A DNA stretch of 32,349 nucleotides from the IMG/VR virus record IMGVR_UViG_3300009506_000128, positions 1 through 32,349 of that record; one strand, 5' to 3'. A program made the position numbers and the translations under genes. This DNA is from a virus. Below are positions 31,914 to 32,349 of the stretch, piece after piece (positions within the stretch are counted from its first letter, which is position 1; each line of letters opens with the position of its first letter). The notes beneath the pieces are model-generated. The model was not told the DNA's origin. It did no database searches and saw nothing but the letters and a program-made list of their open reading frames with translations.

Positions 31914-32078
31914 CTACCTAACGAAAGGAATAGTCACCCTTACAGTGTTTTTAGTAACGTTAAGATATTCCAAACACCCACCTGGCATATCACATGCATT
32001 ATCTATCATACATGGATCACAAAAAACAGTGTGAATATAAAGTATGTCGCGAATGCAAACAGCGAATTCGAAGACCAA
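31914..32078 (-). CDS. Possible small Cys-rich protein (start uncertain)
   Basis: A minus-strand frame ends at TAG 31916-31914. Its last 40 codons read TVFCDPCMIDNACDMPGGCL, followed by EYLNVTKNTVRVTIPFVR: four Cys in a CxxC-x5-C-x5-C spacing and a beta-like tail. This looks coding. A TTG at 32078 gives 54 aa, an ATG at 32009 gives 31 aa; neither has a good ribosome site, and there is an in-frame stop just upstream. An opposite-strand frame (31994-32185) with CRECKQRI...HFNC competes for the same bases. Which one is real cannot be decided here. Confidence 0.35.
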   Translation of the reverse strand: MVFEFAVCIRDILYIHTVFCDPCMIDNACDMPGGCLEYLNVTKNTVRVTIPFVR

Positions 32079-32147
32079 TTGATCATTTCAATTGCATAGG
32101 AGCAACAGATCAATGGTTTCTTGATACTGTGATAGAAGACAGTGCAA

Positions 32148-32342
32148 TTACACCCAGCAATCAGAAGGAGCACTTGTCAGATTAGGATTTTTCCAATCCA
32201 ATGTTATACCAGTAATATTATCTGACATGTAACACCTACCAATATGCCCACTAAGTAACAAGCACATTACTTTCACACCAAATATCTCATCGATGTCTGG
32301 GTGCTTGCTAGCGCATAATGATTTCTTTTTATTGTTTTTCAC
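32148..32342 (-). CDS. Small Cys/His protein at the window edge, zinc-binding pattern
   Basis: This 64-aa frame starts at GTG 32342-32340 but stays open to the edge, so it may be longer. It contains VMCLLLSGHIGRCYMSDNIT and ends SAPSDCWV. The C-x5-H-x3-C spacing (CLLLSGHIGRC) occurs in many short phage proteins that are thought to bind zinc. Its strand agrees with the rest of the operon. Function unknown. Confidence 0.5.
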   Translation of the reverse strand: MKNNKKKSLCASKHPDIDEIFGVKVMCLLLSGHIGRCYMSDNITGITLDWKNPNLTSAPSDCWV

Positions 32343-32349
32343 ACTATTT

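Overview
The window is a morphogenesis (virion-building and packaging) block of a tailed double-stranded DNA bacteriophage (Caudoviricetes). The evidence is a terminase large subunit with ATPase and nuclease motifs, a portal protein, a protease/scaffold-like protein, a major-capsid candidate and a repeat-rich fiber, in the usual head-module order. All supported genes lie on the minus strand, so transcription runs from high to low coordinates. Genes are tightly packed, often with ATGA, TTGA or TAATG overlaps, and most starts have a clear Shine-Dalgarno sequence. There are no tRNAs, rRNAs, CRISPR arrays or insertion sequences. The host cannot be named from the sequence. Several proteins are very large (888, 1031 and 1219 aa) and multi-domain, which suggests a large-genome environmental phage.

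Layout in transcription order. 32.3-29.4 kb: a small Cys/His protein at the edge, a 558-aa unknown, a 103-aa protein with a Trp/Tyr/Arg motif, and a J-domain (DnaJ-like) protein. 29.4-22.6 kb: two giant proteins, one with a zinc ribbon and the other carrying two more copies of the motif seen in the 103-aa protein. 22.6-17.4 kb: an acidic helix-hairpin-helix protein, a small-terminase candidate, a DUF192-containing protein, a 506-aa unknown and a small beta-rich protein. 17.4-10.6 kb: terminase large subunit, a HAD-phosphatase plus pyrophosphatase-like multi-domain protein, and portal. 10.6-8.0 kb: a fiber with ten DHxH repeats and a small companion. 7.9-2.7 kb: a 42-aa lysine-rich microprotein, a zinc-bearing protease/scaffold candidate, a 78-aa protein, a decoration-protein candidate and the major-capsid candidate, followed by a strong terminator. 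2.7 kb to the left edge: a structured leader RNA with an RRXRR/PLMP-like ORF, a 253-aa post-capsid protein, a 133-aa protein and a cluster of small membrane proteins that may be the lysis cassette.

The most unusual element is the roughly 300-base segment just after the capsid terminator (about 2352-2651). A compact, multi-hairpin RNA runs straight into an ORF whose first 60 or so residues look like the RRXRR/PLMP domain at the start of IscB/HEARO-type nucleases. The rest of the nuclease is absent: the ORF continues in frame into the next structural gene, which has its own strong ribosome-binding site. An 11-bp direct repeat lies at both ends of the segment. This arrangement recalls an omega-RNA/IscB locus reduced to RNA plus PLMP domain, but no covariance or profile search could be run here.
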